Below are positions 31,885-38,855 of a stretch of 64,000 nucleotides of DNA, one piece after another (the first letter of the stretch is position 1; every line of letters begins with the position of its first letter). Under the pieces are notes generated by a model. It ran no database searches. It was not told the DNA's origin and saw only the letters and a list, made by a program, of their open reading frames with translations. The DNA comes from Sulfuriferula sp. GTDB lineage: Bacteria > Pseudomonadota > Gammaproteobacteria > Burkholderiales > Sulfuriferulaceae. The position numbers were made by a program, and so were the translations under genes. The DNA lies in contig JARLJL010000015.1 in the NCBI GenBank assembly GCA_031291235.1, forward strand, positions 181,076 to 245,075, in the 5' to 3' direction.

Positions 31885-32475
31885 TTAGCTGCCAGACGGC
31901 GGCGTTGCGCTACCCGGCGTCGCAGCGCCCGTGTCGGTCCAGGTCGTGACCGCGCCGAGCGTAGCCAGCAAGTGCTCGCCGCCCGGCGTACGACCGTAGA
32001 CATTGACTCCGGTGGTGCCTGCCGAATTCGTCCACGTACCGACAGCGCTACCCGTCGGACCTGTCACAGCGGCTTCGACTTCGACCGAAGCAGCCGTTTC
32101 ATCGCCGTAGGCATCCAGTGCCGAAATGCGATAGCCGTAGCTGCCGGTGGCGAGCGTGCCGCCCGTGGTCTCAGCGGTGAAAGCAACGCCGCTCGGGGTC
32201 GTGGCTTTGGGCACCGGGGTGTAAGCCGTATCGGTCACGAACGGACCGGTAGCGGGCGGAATCACACCGTCAGCGACGAACGGTACGTGGCTTTCACGCC
32301 AATCGCCATCCGGGGTTTGCGGTTTGCCGACGACTTTATCGACGACGACGTCGACGCGGTTGCCGTCAGCTTGCAGGCCGACGATCATGGCCGGCAGCGG
32401 GACGTACTCGGTCAAGTCGAGCGTGGTGTTGAACTGTTGATAGAACAGCGCGGCAGTGTTGATCACAGCGGGCAT
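31885..32475 (-). CDS. Ig/Fn3-like virion-associated protein
   Basis: 196 residues, GGAGAAATC before ATG. After an N-terminal beta region, residues ~100-190 (GTLATGSYGYRISALDAYGD, then TGVNVYGRTPGGEHLLATLG and TTWTDTGAATPGSATPP) have the strand pattern of the Ig/Fn3-like domains that decorate phage tails and capsids. A surface-exposed decoration or fibre component is likely. It sits at the downstream end of a unit of small proteins, including a membrane protein. Exact role unknown. Confidence 0.68.
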   Translation of the reverse strand: MPAVINTAALFYQQFNTTLDLTEYVPLPAMIVGLQADGNRVDVVVDKVVGKPQTPDGDWRESHVPFVADGVIPPATGPFVTDTAYTPVPKATTPSGVAFTAETTGGTLATGSYGYRISALDAYGDETAASVEVEAAVTGPTGSAVGTWTNSAGTTGVNVYGRTPGGEHLLATLGAVTTWTDTGAATPGSATPPSGS

Positions 32476-32533
32476 TTAGATTTCTCCGAAAGAGGACGTG
32501 AGTGTTTACAGCACAGGATCAAGGTTACCCGCT

Positions 32534-32941
32534 TTAATTCAGCGGCAGATCCAGCGGGGTGGTCAAAGCCGTGGTTGTAGGTTTCTCGTCGGGCGATACC
32601 CAGATAACCTGACCGGGTATAAGAGCATCTCCCGTGGAACTGACCGGGTCCGGGGCTGGCGCGGGAGGTTCCGGAACCACCCATCCCAGAGGGGCGACGT
32701 AATTTCCGTAAACGGGTACATCGGCCGGATCAGTGTCGCCGTCGATGTAGGGGACGTTTTCTGCCACCCAGGAAGTGTAGGGGCCAGTGCCAGCAGGAGC
32801 ACGCACAAAGGCGCAAACGAGATTCGTCGGACCAACCGACACGATGCAGCAGTCGTACGGCTCCAAGCCAGCTGTACCATAGATCGGACTCCCACGCGGC
32901 GGAACATACACCGCCTCTGTGTTATTTACGGCTGTTGCCAT
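32534..32941 (-). CDS. hypothetical Pro-rich protein
   Basis: 135 residues; GGAGG precedes ATG. Beta-rich with many Pro/Ala (VVPEPPAPAPDPVSSTGDAL) and two adjacent Cys (YDCCIVSVG). No signal peptide. Its start overlaps the 28-residue reading upstream by 20 nt. Possibly a virion accessory protein like its Ig-like neighbour, but this is only from position. Confidence 0.72.
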   Translation of the reverse strand: MATAVNNTEAVYVPPRGSPIYGTAGLEPYDCCIVSVGPTNLVCAFVRAPAGTGPYTSWVAENVPYIDGDTDPADVPVYGNYVAPLGWVVPEPPAPAPDPVSSTGDALIPGQVIWVSPDEKPTTTALTTPLDLPLN

Positions 32942-33008
32942 AGAAGGCCTCCAACAACGCCTTTTGCATCAGGCTGTAGCAGTAGTAGCAATACGTCGGA
33001 AAGAACAT
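32922..33008 (-). CDS. 28-residue Tyr/Cys-rich peptide
   Basis: ATG at 33008 overlaps the previous stop (TGATG) and AAGG lies 8 nt upstream. The peptide reads MFFPTYCYYCYSLMQKALLE then a short basic tail. It overlaps the next gene start by 20 nt. The coupling and ribosome site support translation, but the size leaves doubt. A short hydrophobic, possibly membrane-active peptide. Confidence 0.45.
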   Translation of the reverse strand: MFFPTYCYYCYSLMQKALLEAFYGNSRK

Positions 33009-33238
33009 CAAAACACCTTGAAAGGAGGCGCACCGTTGGGCTGGACGTAGCCAGTGGAGGAAACACCAGCGGACGGCGCGAGGGGTGTCACAGCCTCATG
33101 GGCGTAACGACCTGCGCGCTTATCCGCCTGAACAAACTCGTGAGCCGTAGCTTGCGAGATGTGGTGGTCTTTCGCGAACGCTGAGTTGTGCTCAGCAATA
33201 CGCATGAACTTCGCTTGAGCATCGGAGACGGACGGCAT
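33008..33238 (-). CDS. conserved small phage protein
   Basis: 76 residues, AGGAGTAAGTC before ATG. MPSVSDAQAKFMRIAEHNSA and the following FAKDHHISQATAHEFVQADK resemble a small family present in many phages and in Burkholderia genomes ('MPxVSxxQxxxM...AxEFxxAD'). Helical N-terminus and a flexible Gly/Pro tail. Function unknown. Overlaps the 28-residue peptide by TGATG. Confidence 0.78.
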   Translation of the reverse strand: MPSVSDAQAKFMRIAEHNSAFAKDHHISQATAHEFVQADKRAGRYAHEAVTPLAPSAGVSSTGYVQPNGAPPFKVF

Positions 33239-33247
33239 GACTTACTC

Positions 33248-33712
33248 CTATCTGAAGATGTGCTTGATGGAACACCACAACTGTCGTAGACTGGTCGTGA
33301 TGGATTGAGCTTGCGTGATTTCAGACTGCGCAAAGCTTGAAACGGTGTTGACGGTTTGTTGGGCCGCATCCACGCCTTCACTTACCGCAGCTTGAACGCC
33401 CGGATCGTTCGGGAAGTTAGCCGCAGCAATCGACGGGTTGTACGGAACTTCCGACCCGCTCTTAGCTTGTACAGCTGCTGCCGCAGTCAGAATGGCACCC
33501 CCGACTTTGATCAAGCCGTCACCGAATGCGTTGGGGTCCCACGCTTGGGCTTTCATGACCAGTGCATACCACTCGAAGTAGATGTACGCGCCAGCCCCGA
33601 ACAGGATGATCAGCAAGCCGACGCGGGCTCCGTCGACGTCACCGTTTGGAGTTGTGATCTGGTCATGCCAGAACCGGCTGAACCCCCTCCATATCGCTTT
33701 GAATAATCTCAT
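33248..33712 (-). CDS. small membrane protein
   Basis: 154 residues from ATG at 33712 (GGGAAAGAG upstream). A basic amphipathic start (MRLFKAIWRGFSRFWHD) is followed by a transmembrane helix VGLLIILFGAGAYIYFEWYA (~34-53) and a second hydrophobic stretch (LIKVGGAILTAAAAVQA), then a helical hydrophilic tail. The topology would fit a holin-like or host-membrane protein, but no lysis genes are next to it. It opens a unit of small genes. Confidence 0.75.
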   Translation of the reverse strand: MRLFKAIWRGFSRFWHDQITTPNGDVDGARVGLLIILFGAGAYIYFEWYALVMKAQAWDPNAFGDGLIKVGGAILTAAAAVQAKSGSEVPYNPSIAAANFPNDPGVQAAVSEGVDAAQQTVNTVSSFAQSEITQAQSITTSLRQLWCSIKHIFR

Positions 33713-33781
33713 GGCTCTTTCCCGCAATTGTTCTAGTCGAAGACAAAAAATAAAAGACTACACACAATTGGGCGAATTAAC

Positions 33782-33814
33782 GGCATAAAAGCACCCCGGC
33801 CGAAGCCAGAGCGC
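33782..33814 (-). terminator. UUCG-loop terminator with TTATGCCG tail
   Basis: Minus-strand CTCTGGC-TTCG-GCCGGGGTG hairpin, then TTTTATGCCGTTAA (33788-33782). Ends the DUF7448-like gene. Confidence 0.68.
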
Positions 33815-33826
33815 TTTCATCAGAGG

Positions 33827-34228
33827 TTAGATCAAGCGAATCATCTTCGACGTATCAATCTTGTCGAAGCAGTGGGAAACTTCTTCCGAGTAGCAGCCAT
33901 TCGATGTTCCAATCCAGCGGATATCAACATAGCCTTTTGCGGTCGCAAACTTGTAGAATGTCCAAGTCCCCGAATATACGTCTTCCATCTCTCCCGAGAC
34001 TTCTTCAGCGAGCATGATAGGCGAACCTACCAAGTCGTTCAGATCTCCCACGATCGATTCAACGTACACGTTCTCGCAACAACTCTGATGGTGAAAAAAC
34101 CGATACACACGTCCATTTTGCAACGTGAATACGATCTCATCGTCATCGCGATTGTCTTTCACTTGCTCCGCTTTCACCAGTACCTGACCCAACAACTCCT
34201 CAATTACATTCACGTCAATAGTAGTCAT
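33827..34228 (-). CDS. DUF7448-like protein
   Basis: 133 residues. The segment FHHQSCCENVYVESIVGDLN followed by DLVGSPIMLAEE is the hallmark of a small phage/bacterial family (DUF7448) of unknown function: His and two Cys before a conserved V-x-V-E and G-D-L. The rest is beta-rich (GTWTFYKFATAKGYVDIRWI) with further Cys near the C-terminus. Transcribed alone between terminators. Confidence 0.72.
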   Translation of the reverse strand: MTTIDVNVIEELLGQVLVKAEQVKDNRDDDEIVFTLQNGRVYRFFHHQSCCENVYVESIVGDLNDLVGSPIMLAEEVSGEMEDVYSGTWTFYKFATAKGYVDIRWIGTSNGCYSEEVSHCFDKIDTSKMIRLI

Positions 34229-34280
34229 TTCTTTTTCACCGAAAGGATTGGATTAACAACCAGTTAACCCCAAGCTTTCT

Positions 34281-34319
34281 CTAGCTTGCTAAGCTAGTGT
34301 CAGTTTCTTGGCAAGAAAC
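34281..34319 (-). terminator. double hairpin after small membrane gene
   Basis: Two palindromic hairpins in tandem, GTTTCTTGCCAAGAAAC (34319-34303 on minus) and CTAGCTTAGCAAGCTAG (34297-34281). They follow the 48-residue gene; no T-run. Confidence 0.45.
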
Positions 34320-34385
34320 GACGGTTCGGTAAATCAGTGACAACTACCATTGAGTCAGGTACCCTCTAAAAGATACTAAGGCGTC

Positions 34386-34532
34386 TTAAAAACTTCCAGC
34401 AGAATACAGCATCAGCAGCGAATACAGGTTGTAGACAAAGAAACCACCTGCACCTAAGAACGCGATGCCGCAGGCAATCAGGATGAACAGATTTGCTTTG
34501 GGGCGATGCGTCGGACAAACGGGCCAGTCCAT
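34386..34532 (-). CDS. 48-residue membrane protein
   Basis: Starts MDWPVCPTHRPKANLFILIA; the segment LFILIACGIAFLGAGGFFVY is one transmembrane helix, followed by an aromatic tail. GGAGATAGGAA lies just upstream of ATG at 34532, itself 24 nt after a TATGCCC terminator tail. The hydrophobic helix and ribosome site make it a probable gene. Function unknown. Confidence 0.65.
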   Translation of the reverse strand: MDWPVCPTHRPKANLFILIACGIAFLGAGGFFVYNLYSLLMLYSAGSF

Positions 34533-34555
34533 TTCCTATCTCCTTATTTTTCTTA

Positions 34556-34584
34556 GGGCATACAGGGAGCGGAAATCCCGCTCC
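34556..34584 (-). terminator. terminator with TATGCCC tail
   Basis: Minus-strand GGAGCGGGATTTCCGCTCC hairpin followed by CTGTATGCCCTAAG (34562-34556). Ends the 87-residue secreted-protein gene. Confidence 0.68.
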
Positions 34585-34600
34585 AAGTTACCTACAGTTT

Positions 34601-34864
34601 TTACTTTGCCCGAGCCAGCAGCAAAGCGGTCCTTTCTTCTTCGGCCTTGAACTCAGGTCCATCCGGGTACGTCAGGATTGACCCTTCTACGTTGCTCTTT
34701 CCTACCACTTCTTGCGTTAAGTCATTTCGACAAACACCGCCGTGACACTTGACGATGATTGCACCACGCTTTAGAGCGTCTTGAATGACTTCTGTTTTAC
34801 TTTGCGCCTGCGCACTCGTACACAGGACCAGCATTGCCAGGACGAATCCTTGACGGGCTTTCAT
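34601..34864 (-). CDS. small exported protein
   Basis: 87 residues; a Sec signal peptide is clear (MKARQGFVLAMLVLCTSAQA, cleavage after AQA at ~20), leaving a ~67-residue periplasmic protein with two Cys (VKCHGGVCRN) that could form a disulfide. AAGG lies upstream of ATG. One of four exported proteins in the window. No family recognised; a periplasmic effector or superinfection-exclusion factor is possible but unproven. Confidence 0.72.
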   Translation of the reverse strand: MKARQGFVLAMLVLCTSAQAQSKTEVIQDALKRGAIIVKCHGGVCRNDLTQEVVGKSNVEGSILTYPDGPEFKAEEERTALLLARAK

Positions 34865-34902
34865 TTTGAAACCTTTTTCCTAAAGGTAGTTAACGGGAAA
34901 AG

Positions 34903-35238
34903 CTATTTGTGATGCGGATGTCTGACTGCGATTGTTACTTCCAGTATCTCATCACCCGAGTACGTTAATTCCAACGTAATCCCACGGGTGCCTGCATCTA
35001 TCGATAAACGGCTGCCTCGACGAAAGAACCGTATCTCCTTACAACTGGAGTGACGTTTGAGTTCCTTCAAATGATTATCAAGGTGACACTGGGCTAACTC
35101 CGATGCTTGCTCACGCCAGGGGTCCCAAAAGGAGGCTCCCCACATGAACACATTCTCCGGTAACAATCTAGGTCGACGATGGATGCGTAGTTCACGCCGT
35201 TCATCATTTTCCCGCCGGTTCCTTAAGTAGCCTAGCAT
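34903..35238 (-). CDS. hypothetical basic protein
   Basis: 111 residues from ATG at 35238 (GGGAG upstream). A strongly basic N-terminus (MLGYLRNRRENDERRELRIH), an aromatic central part and a beta-rich C-terminus (SIDAGTRGITLELTYSGDEI). Nucleic-acid contact through the basic tail is possible. It is the last of three adjacent genes of similar size; the next upstream stop is 11 nt away. Not recognised. Confidence 0.72.
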   Translation of the reverse strand: MLGYLRNRRENDERRELRIHRRPRLLPENVFMWGASFWDPWREQASELAQCHLDNHLKELKRHSSCKEIRFFRRGSRLSIDAGTRGITLELTYSGDEILEVTIAVRHPHHK

Positions 35239-35249
35239 AACCAATCTCC

Positions 35250-35684
35250 CTAAACAGGAATACCCATCTCGCGATGTATTTGATTCGCAAGCCTCGTGAA
35301 GTCTACGTCAACGATCTGTCCGTCGTCTGATACTACCAGCGTAAACTCGTAGAAGTGCGAAGTTGGTCTGACGGTCCTTTTGGTTGGGTGCTCGCGTTTT
35401 ATCTCCGCCTTCATGATGACCCGGCGAACGCTCTGACCAGTTGAGTTAAATGTATCGTCTAAGTGAAAATCAGCAAAGAAGCTAAGAACTTCTTTATCTT
35501 CTTGCCGTACTTGCCTGAACGCAATTGATGCCCCCATCATGAAAAGTTTAAATACACGAGCGTCTGAACAGTTCCGTCGCACATACTCCATTGCGCGGTC
35601 CCGGTCAATCATTATCTTATCATGGTTGGATTTCTTGACGTAAGTCCAGAAGTTCTCAACCGGCAGTACAGGGCTCGCTAACAT
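35250..35684 (-). CDS. hypothetical protein
   Basis: 144 residues from ATG at 35684, selected because GGGGATGAG precedes it and longer readings overlap the upstream gene. Contains MLASPVLPVENFWTYVKKSN, a helix MEYVRRNCSDARVFKLFMMG and a C-terminal beta segment FTLVVSDDGQIVDVDFTRLA. Part of a three-gene run. Not recognised. Confidence 0.72.
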   Translation of the reverse strand: MLASPVLPVENFWTYVKKSNHDKIMIDRDRAMEYVRRNCSDARVFKLFMMGASIAFRQVRQEDKEVLSFFADFHLDDTFNSTGQSVRRVIMKAEIKREHPTKRTVRPTSHFYEFTLVVSDDGQIVDVDFTRLANQIHREMGIPV

Positions 35685-35697
35685 GATCTCATCCCCG

Positions 35698-36123
35698 TTA
35701 AGTCTGGAAACCGACCAGGTCGATCTCCGCAGTGTGGGTCTGAGTAACATGACGGTAATCATCGATGCCTGGAAAGGCAGCGAAGAGGTCCTTCAGTTCC
35801 TCGCCACGCATCCCCTCGTAGAAGAAGCGTGACGTGATGAAAGCCATCGTTGCAACATCATCCTCGTGGACAACATGAACTTTCGCTTGACTGCGTTCCT
35901 CTCCGCCCAGAATTTGTAAATGGAAGAGCTTGACATGTTTGGGCGATTCTGCTTGAGTCAGAATAGAGAACAGTCCCTGCTTGGAAATGGACAACGCGTA
36001 AGCGGTTTGCCCAAGCAGCCGTGTGTGAAAGGCACACACGTCGATTTCTCTAAGGGAGCGACGTTCGAGTTCAGCACACAGGTTTTCGAACGTCATGAGC
36101 AGTCGTGATTTTCTGATTCGCAT
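35698..36123 (-). CDS. hypothetical protein
   Basis: 141 residues, AGAG before ATG at 36123; an internal ATG ten codons later is possible. N-terminal helix LLMTFENLCAELERRSLREI, then alternating strands (AYALSISKQGLFSILTQ; VKLFHLQILGGEERSQAKVH) and a helical end. First gene of a three-gene unit after a ~220-bp non-coding region. No recognised family. Confidence 0.72.
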   Translation of the reverse strand: MRIRKSRLLMTFENLCAELERRSLREIDVCAFHTRLLGQTAYALSISKQGLFSILTQAESPKHVKLFHLQILGGEERSQAKVHVVHEDDVATMAFITSRFFYEGMRGEELKDLFAAFPGIDDYRHVTQTHTAEIDLVGFQT

Positions 36124-36302
36124 TTTCTCTAGTCCTCTTGATCTACTAGGTTAGAAGGATACTACTTAGAAAAATGAAACGACTAAGAACGGTGGTTGGC
36201 TTTTGTTCTTTAGCTCTGCTTTTAGAAAAACGGGTGGACTACTACCCAAACTATCTAGCAGGTCTGTGAAAAACAACTTTTCTTCGTCGTCTACCGGGGG
36301 TA
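36124..36302 (-). other. non-coding gap
   Basis: No gene, tRNA or strong hairpin is evident in this ~180-bp stretch apart from the terminator beginning at 36303. It contains AT-rich tracts (for example GTTTTTCACAGACC on minus) where a promoter for the downstream unit could lie. Confidence 0.4.
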
Positions 36303-36334
36303 GGGCATAAGTGGGGAGACCAAAAGGCCTCCCC
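36303..36334 (-). terminator. terminator with TTATGCCC tail
   Basis: Minus-strand GGGGAGGCC-TTTT-GGTCTCCCC hairpin, then ACTTATGCCCTA (36310-36303). It ends the DUF3309 gene. Confidence 0.7.
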
Positions 36335-36344
36335 GGTGTAGCAA

Positions 36345-36509
36345 CTAGATTGCAATGACGTGTGTCAACAACAACACGATCAGAACGATCACCAATATCC
36401 CGAGAATGCTCACAGGCTGGTATCCATACGCCCGGCTATGCGGCCAGGTAGGGAATACGCCAATCAGGAGCAGAATCAGAACGATCAGTAAAATAGTGCC
36501 GATTGTCAT
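36345..36509 (-). CDS. DUF3309 small membrane protein
   Basis: 54 residues from ATG at 36509 (GGAGGG upstream). MTIGTILLIVLILLLIGVFP, TWPHSRAYGY, then a second hydrophobic helix is the exact layout of DUF3309 proteins (two membrane helices separated by a conserved TWPHS motif), which are common in Burkholderiales. Function of the family is unknown. Probably acquired from the host group. It is followed by a terminator and preceded by another small membrane gene. Confidence 0.85.
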   Translation of the reverse strand: MTIGTILLIVLILLLIGVFPTWPHSRAYGYQPVSILGILVIVLIVLLLTHVIAI

Positions 36510-36573
36510 TATCGCCCTCCTCGCTTGCGCGATTGTGGTTGATGGGATCATCATTACTACACAGGATAACCCC

Positions 36574-36768
36574 CTACCACGTCAACATCGCATTACCGTA
36601 CAACAACAGAATCGACACCAGACCGCCAATGACTGTGGCAATCCGTACCCGGATCACTTGTAACTGGCTCACACCGTAAAACCCCTGATGCATGGTGTAC
36701 CACATCCACACCAGCACTCCCACTACCCAGAGTGCGACAATCAGCCCTACCAGTTTACTCATGTCCAT
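36574..36768 (-). CDS. small two-span membrane protein
   Basis: 64 residues from ATG at 36768 (GAGGTGACC upstream), starting MDMSKLVGLIVALWVVGVLV. Two transmembrane helices are visible (residues ~5-25 and ~40-60, RIATVIGGLVSILLLYGNAM) with a short hydrophilic loop. Size fits a small holin-like or modulator protein. Operon with the DUF3309 gene and, upstream, the capsid-fragment paralogue. Confidence 0.75.
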   Translation of the reverse strand: MDMSKLVGLIVALWVVGVLVWMWYTMHQGFYGVSQLQVIRVRIATVIGGLVSILLLYGNAMLTW

Positions 36769-36819
36769 GTGGTCACCTCGTGCCAAAGACCCAGGCTATA
36801 TTGCCTGGTGTCATACGAT

Positions 36820-37323
36820 TTACTGCGTCGGGATCTGATCCACAGGACCCCAGCGCTCCGCCAGCTTCCACGGGGTAATGGTCGGGCGTTTATGCCCTCG
36901 CAGATCTGGGAACAACATCCAGATCGAGAAATCTTGAAGACCTGACACCTGATTGAACTTCAGGCTATTGGCCATCAACGCACACAGATATTCCCGAGCC
37001 GCTAGGCGGATCATGCTGGGATCGAACAACGGGATGGAGAAGTTCGAACCGCCTGCAACCAGATGTGACGGGCTACTGCGCCCATTCCAGAGAATGTCGA
37101 AAGTGACTCGGTTCCACGACGGCATGGTCACGCAAATCACCACGTCATCAAAACTCAGTTCCCGGTCGTTTGCGCCATTGCGGTGGAGCGGCACGATCAC
37201 CAAATTCTCGTGGAAACCGGGGACTCGGATGATCTTCAACATCTCCAGTTTCAACCAGTCGAGGATCTTCCACTTCAACGCCCGAATGAACTGGTGTTTC
37301 TTTTTCTTGTACCAGCGAACCAT
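36820..37323 (-). CDS. capsid C-terminal domain paralogue
   Basis: 167 residues, AAGAGG before ATG. Residues ~38-78 (HENLVIVPLHRNGANDRELS, then VVICVTMP and FDIL) align with residues ~687-727 of the major capsid protein (KPELALVLPLHRNGANSKEL). Residues ~101-160 (DPSMIRLAA, NQVSG, KLAERWGP) resemble capsid residues ~625-689 (DPTIARWI, NQNVAG, MAWKPEL), which come before the first match in the capsid protein, so the order looks permuted. The first 35 residues are strongly basic. Perhaps a minor capsid or cement protein. The first match is strong, the second tentative. Confidence 0.75.
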   Translation of the reverse strand: MVRWYKKKKHQFIRALKWKILDWLKLEMLKIIRVPGFHENLVIVPLHRNGANDRELSFDDVVICVTMPSWNRVTFDILWNGRSSPSHLVAGGSNFSIPLFDPSMIRLAAREYLCALMANSLKFNQVSGLQDFSIWMLFPDLRGHKRPTITPWKLAERWGPVDQIPTQ

Positions 37324-37332
37324 GATTGCCTC

Positions 37333-37755
37333 TTAATGAATGGTAGGGTCGGTTTCTTCACCGTCTTCGTCAGCTGCACCGAGTTCGTCCAGACTGAGGA
37401 TGCCGTTCGGGACAGATTCGCCGAGGACTACGATCGCTTCGATCTTGCCTTCGTCATCCGTCGGTAGGAAGAACATCAACTCCTTCCAGCCGGCTGGGTC
37501 TTTCGCGTCGTCTTCCTTGATGAAGCACACACGCAGCAAGTAACCGTTATGCGTCTCGCCCTGCGTCTTGTTCTCCAGCAGGTCGTTCTTCAGGTACGGC
37601 ACGTTCAGTGTGGTCACCCCCAGCGCTTTCTGATGTGCTTGCTCCTCCTTCAGCACAATCTCCGACAGTTCCTCCAGCAGGTGCGGTGTCTTCTGGTGTT
37701 CCTGAATGAACAGGATCACTTCCGGGCCCGACAGGTTCACTGCTTCCTTCGACAT
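37333..37755 (-). CDS. small acidic protein of the 37-45 kb array
   Basis: 140 residues from ATG at 37755 (AAGGAGAG upstream). Helical N-terminus (VILFIQEHQKTPHLLEELSE), then a beta core HNGYLLRVCFIKEDD...WKELMFFLPTDDEGK and an acidic tail. The G-Y-L-L-x-V core followed by a second hydrophobic strand and a D-D-E-G turn recurs in neighbouring genes. Its first ~70 codons overlap the upstream gene out of frame by 209 nt. Function unknown. Confidence 0.75.
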   Translation of the reverse strand: MSKEAVNLSGPEVILFIQEHQKTPHLLEELSEIVLKEEQAHQKALGVTTLNVPYLKNDLLENKTQGETHNGYLLRVCFIKEDDAKDPAGWKELMFFLPTDDEGKIEAIVVLGESVPNGILSLDELGAADEDGEETDPTIH

Positions 37756-38275
37756 TGCTACTCTCCTTGGGTGGTGTTTTGTGCCATTGAATAATCGGCG
37801 CGTCATCTTTCTCGCGACTCTTGATGTTCAGCTTCATCGTGTATGTTTCAGGCAGATCGTTGTAGACCGTCTTCAACATCTTCTCGACTTCGAGCGGCTT
37901 ACCTTTATGCAGGCCGACGCGTTCGTAGAAGAACTGCACGATGTCAAACGAGATATACGGCGCGTGTTCGGGCTTGAACAGCTTGAACGACTGAAAGCCG
38001 AACTCGCCGTCCTTGGTGCGCGTTTCCATCAGGAAGATCAAGCCATCCGGACGGTTCAGATCCATCACGCAGACGTGCCAGATCCAGCCTTCGTCATCGG
38101 GCAATGCAAGTGTGTTGTACTTCTTTTCGTTGTGATGGATCACATCCTTCAACAGCGTGAACCCCTGACCGATCGGGGGCAGAGGACCTCGCATCGAGAG
38201 GTCCGCCAAGATGCGCTCGAAGACGGTACGCTCCTGAGGGCGTTTGCTTTCTCGCTGGAAGTCCTTGATGTTCAT
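37547..38275 (-). CDS. array protein with long overlapping tail
   Basis: 242 residues. Residues 1-~165 are folded-looking, with core strands DEGWIWHVCVMDLNRPDGLI and FGFQSFKLFKPEHAPYISFD. From ~residue 167 the frame reads through the ribosome site and first 69 codons of the next gene, giving a low-complexity Glu/Gly/Ser/Pro tail. An overlap of 209 nt is exceptional; either the tail is real and disordered, or a stop/frameshift has been lost. Start ATGA overlaps the preceding stop. Confidence 0.7.
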   Translation of the reverse strand: MNIKDFQRESKRPQERTVFERILADLSMRGPLPPIGQGFTLLKDVIHHNEKKYNTLALPDDEGWIWHVCVMDLNRPDGLIFLMETRTKDGEFGFQSFKLFKPEHAPYISFDIVQFFYERVGLHKGKPLEVEKMLKTVYNDLPETYTMKLNIKSREKDDAPIIQWHKTPPKESSNVEGSSEPVGPGSDPVHSGTPEDTAPAGGTVGDCAEGGASTSESAGGDHTERAVPEERPAGEQDAGRDA

Positions 38276-38640
38276 TGTGATTCTTCTCCGAGTTGGGGAG
38301 GGTTATCAATCCGGTACACCATCTTCAGCTGGTGTTCGGGACTTTGTTCTGCAAAGAACGACACTACCTTGTACTTGGTAGCATCGTCGACTAATGGGTC
38401 AGGACCGACCTTGATTTCCAAGAGCCAGCCGGTCATCATCGACATCCCTTCGAACGCGATGTCTTCGACGAATCGAGCACGGGAAGTGAACCCACACACC
38501 TCGCCAATCGCTGAACGCTGATTCAGCGTCGCTTCCATGGTGAGGCCCGCCAACAGATTTGCAGCATTCTGCTTGTCGGCAGCTGTGTCGATGATGACCT
38601 TCAAAGCATCAAAGCCCAGAATAAATTTACCTACTTTCAT
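38272..38640 (-). CDS. array protein
   Basis: 122 residues from ATG at 38640 (GGAGCAGGC upstream), overlapping the previous stop by ATGA. Begins MKVGKFILGFDALKVIIDTA; core strands TGWLLEIKVGPDPLVDDATK and YKVVSFFAEQSPEHQLKMVY follow the array pattern. Ends LGEESQ. Function unknown; belongs to the long minus-strand operon. Confidence 0.78.
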   Translation of the reverse strand: MKVGKFILGFDALKVIIDTAADKQNAANLLAGLTMEATLNQRSAIGEVCGFTSRARFVEDIAFEGMSMMTGWLLEIKVGPDPLVDDATKYKVVSFFAEQSPEHQLKMVYRIDNPPQLGEESQ

Positions 38641-38855
38641 GCCTGCTCCGCTTCGATATGTTCGAGATAGGCGGCATACGCTAAATAGTCGTACATCTCG
38701 AACTTGTACTCCCAGCATGCGGGATCATCAGGAGCCAGTGCTTGTGCGCACTTCTCCAACTCAATGGCTTTATCCTTCACCGCCTGCAAGGGCATCGGGT
38801 GAAGACCTTCGCGCGTCAGCTTGACGATCAGTCGCGCCAGTCCCATTTGTGACAT
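38637..38855 (-). CDS. small helical protein
   Basis: 72 residues from ATG at 38855 (GGAGAAGAAC upstream). Helical throughout: MGLARLIVKLTREGLHPMPL and CWEYKFEMYDYLAYAAYLEH. Its start lies inside the upstream gene by 86 nt, and its stop overlaps the next ATG as ATGA. Not recognised; unlike its neighbours it lacks the beta core. Confidence 0.75.
   Translation of the reverse strand: MSQMGLARLIVKLTREGLHPMPLQAVKDKAIELEKCAQALAPDDPACWEYKFEMYDYLAYAAYLEHIEAEQA

Noticed and set aside
33248..33712. Holin assignment for the membrane protein
   Set aside because: Topology alone is compatible, but no endolysin or spanin lies nearby and the sequence matches no holin family known to me.
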